Source: Rhizobium sp. BK418
GTDB lineage: Bacteria > Pseudomonadota > Alphaproteobacteria > Rhizobiales > Rhizobiaceae
Length of the DNA: 64,000 nucleotides
Reading direction: 5' to 3'
Assembly (NCBI RefSeq): GCF_004341105.1
Contig: NZ_SLZK01000001.1
Location: 124,001 to 188,000 of the forward strand
The first letter of the stretch is position 1, and every line of letters begins with the position of its first letter. A program made the position numbers and the translations under genes. The notes under the pieces were generated by a model. It was not told the DNA's origin. It was given only the letters and a program-made list of their open reading frames with translations, and did no database searches. Below, piece after piece: positions 63,058 through 64,000 of this stretch.

Positions 63058-64000
63058 ATGGGACAAGAGATTTTACCGCCTTCCGGCGGAGACGGCGACA
63101 ATATTCATCCGGTCGATCTGAAGGCGGCGCTCGAAGAGCGCTACCTTCGCTATGCGCTGTCGACCATCATGCACCGTGCATTGCCTGACGTGCGCGATGG
63201 CCTGAAGCCGGTCCATCGCCGCATCGTCTATGCGATGAACGACATGGGCCTGCGGCCGAATGCGGCCTTCAGGAAATGCGCCAAGATCGTCGGCGAAGTG
63301 ATGGGTAACTATCACCCGCATGGCGACCAGTCGATCTATGACGCGCTGGCGCGTCTCGCGCAGGATTTCTCGCAGCGCTACACGTTGGTGAACGGGCAGG
63401 GCAATTTCGGCAATATCGATGGCGACAGTCCCGCCGCCATGCGATACACCGAATCGAAGATGACCGCGGTCTCCGAACTGCTGCTCGAAGGCATCGATCA
63501 GGACGCCGTCGATTTCCGCGACACCTACGACGAATCCAATTCCGAACCGATCGTTCTTCCCGGTGCCTTCCCAAACCTTCTGGCCAACGGTTCCTCGGGT
63601 ATTGCGGTCGGCATGGCGACGTCAATTCCCTCGCACAACGTGCATGAGGTCTGCGACGCGGCACTGCATCTGATCAAGCATCCCGATGCTACGGTCGAGA
63701 AGCTCGTTGAATTCATCCCCGGCCCGGATTTCCCGACCGGCGGCATCATCATCGACAACAAGGAAAGCATCATCGAGAGCTACCGCACTGGCCGCGGCGG
63801 CTTTCGCGTGCGTGCGAAATGGGAGACGGAAGATCTCGGCCGCGGCGGCTACCAGATCATCGTCACCGAGATTCCGTTCCAGGTGCAGAAGTCGCGCCTG
63901 ATCGAAAAGATCGCCGAGCTTTTGATTGCCCGCAAGCTGCCGCTGCTGGAAGACATCAGAGATGAGTCGGCCGAGGATATTCGCATCGTCCTGGTGCCGA
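63058..64000 (+). CDS. parC: DNA topoisomerase IV subunit A ParC, N-terminal part
   Basis: The gene runs off the right edge; 314 codons are visible. ParC cuts and rejoins DNA to unlink daughter chromosomes. Visible marks are the N-terminal [15 protein letters not shown], the H-P-H-G-D-Q-S-I-Y region (the quinolone-sensitive site, with Ser in S-I-Y) and the catalytic Tyr in A-A-M-R-Y-T-E. It is distinguished from gyrA by H-G-D-Q-S-I-Y and L-V-N-G-Q-G-N-F-G. No resistance-type change is visible at the Ser. Confidence 0.95.
   Translation, partial: MGQEILPPSGGDGDNIHPVDLKAALEERYLRYALSTIMHRALPDVRDGLKPVHRRIVYAMNDMGLRPNAAFRKCAKIVGEVMGNYHPHGDQSIYDALARLAQDFSQRYTLVNGQGNFGNIDGDSPAAMRYTESKMTAVSELLLEGIDQDAVDFRDTYDESNSEPIVLPGAFPNLLANGSSGIAVGMATSIPSHNVHEVCDAALHLIKHPDATVEKLVEFIPGPDFPTGGIIIDNKESIIESYRTGRGGFRVRAKWETEDLGRGGYQIIVTEIPFQVQKSRLIEKIAELLIARKLPLLEDIRDESAEDIRIVLVP

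Noticed and set aside
1..64000. Search for CRISPR arrays, insertion sequences, phage genes, tRNA and rRNA
   Set aside because: No regular direct repeats, transposase or integrase motifs, or stable RNA genes were seen by reading. Very small or diverged elements could be missed.

Overview
The window reads as a piece of the main chromosome of an alphaproteobacterium of the Rhizobium group (R. leguminosarum/R. etli relatives, Agrobacterium more distantly). The base composition is GC-rich, protein-coding density is very high, promoters of the rhizobial TTGAC-N17-CTATAT type can be seen, and several proteins are typical of Rhizobiales: HdaA, a RopB/Omp25-like outer membrane protein, a DUF2232 protein between S18 and L9, and the lptF-lptG-lptD block. 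The species cannot be fixed from the sequence alone. I see no insertion sequence, prophage, CRISPR array, tRNA or rRNA gene. Most of the window is housekeeping, with small accessory inserts.

Layout. 1-7809: end of azlD, replicative helicase dnaB, an EmrB/EmrA-type efflux pair on the opposite strand, then the ribosomal operon rpsF-rpsR-DUF2232-rplI read leftwards from a good promoter and a long, possibly autoregulatory leader. 7810-15568: Tas-like aldo/keto reductase, then fabD-fabG-acpP-fabF (type II fatty acid synthesis), mltG, yicC and gmk. 15614-24106: a leftward envelope block, PAP2 phosphatase-lptF-lptG-lptD, a terminator-like hairpin, then surA-like-pdxA-rsmA. 24172-33400: pepA-holC from a clear promoter, GrpB, a galactose-dehydrogenase-like enzyme, a lipoprotein polysaccharide deacetylase, an ABC-F ATPase, a degenerate GGDEF protein, a GST and ndk.

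33414-35429 holds the most unusual small locus: a CGNR zinc-finger regulator translationally coupled to a lipoprotein gene, divergent from a lone LivH-type ABC permease, with a 30-base near-perfect palindrome in the 67-base gap. 35430-39683: SDR-uvrC-pgsA-moaD-moaE, tightly coupled. 40046-46388: outer membrane protein, GST, rlmJ, a cytoplasmic molybdopterin oxidoreductase coupled to a NudK-type hydrolase, and an orphan phnM. 46407-53997: purM-purN, then AI-2E-family permease-hdaA-ppk-ppx, with a Pho-box-like site before ppk. 54090-64000: phytase-like esterase, membrane adenylate cyclase, rnd, multicopper oxidase, aspS, a periplasmic protein of unknown function and the start of parC.

Functional links. 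Envelope construction recurs throughout: fatty acids for lipid A and phospholipid (fab genes, pgsA), LPS export (LptF/G/D), periplasmic folding (SurA-like), lipid A dephosphorylation (PAP2, inferred) and peptidoglycan (MltG). Phosphate economy is a second theme (ppk, ppx, phytase-like esterase, phnM). I found no clearly new multi-gene system. The best candidates for new biology are the CGNR/LivH locus, the LpxF-like phosphatase next to the Lpt genes, and the coupled Mo-oxidoreductase/NudK pair.
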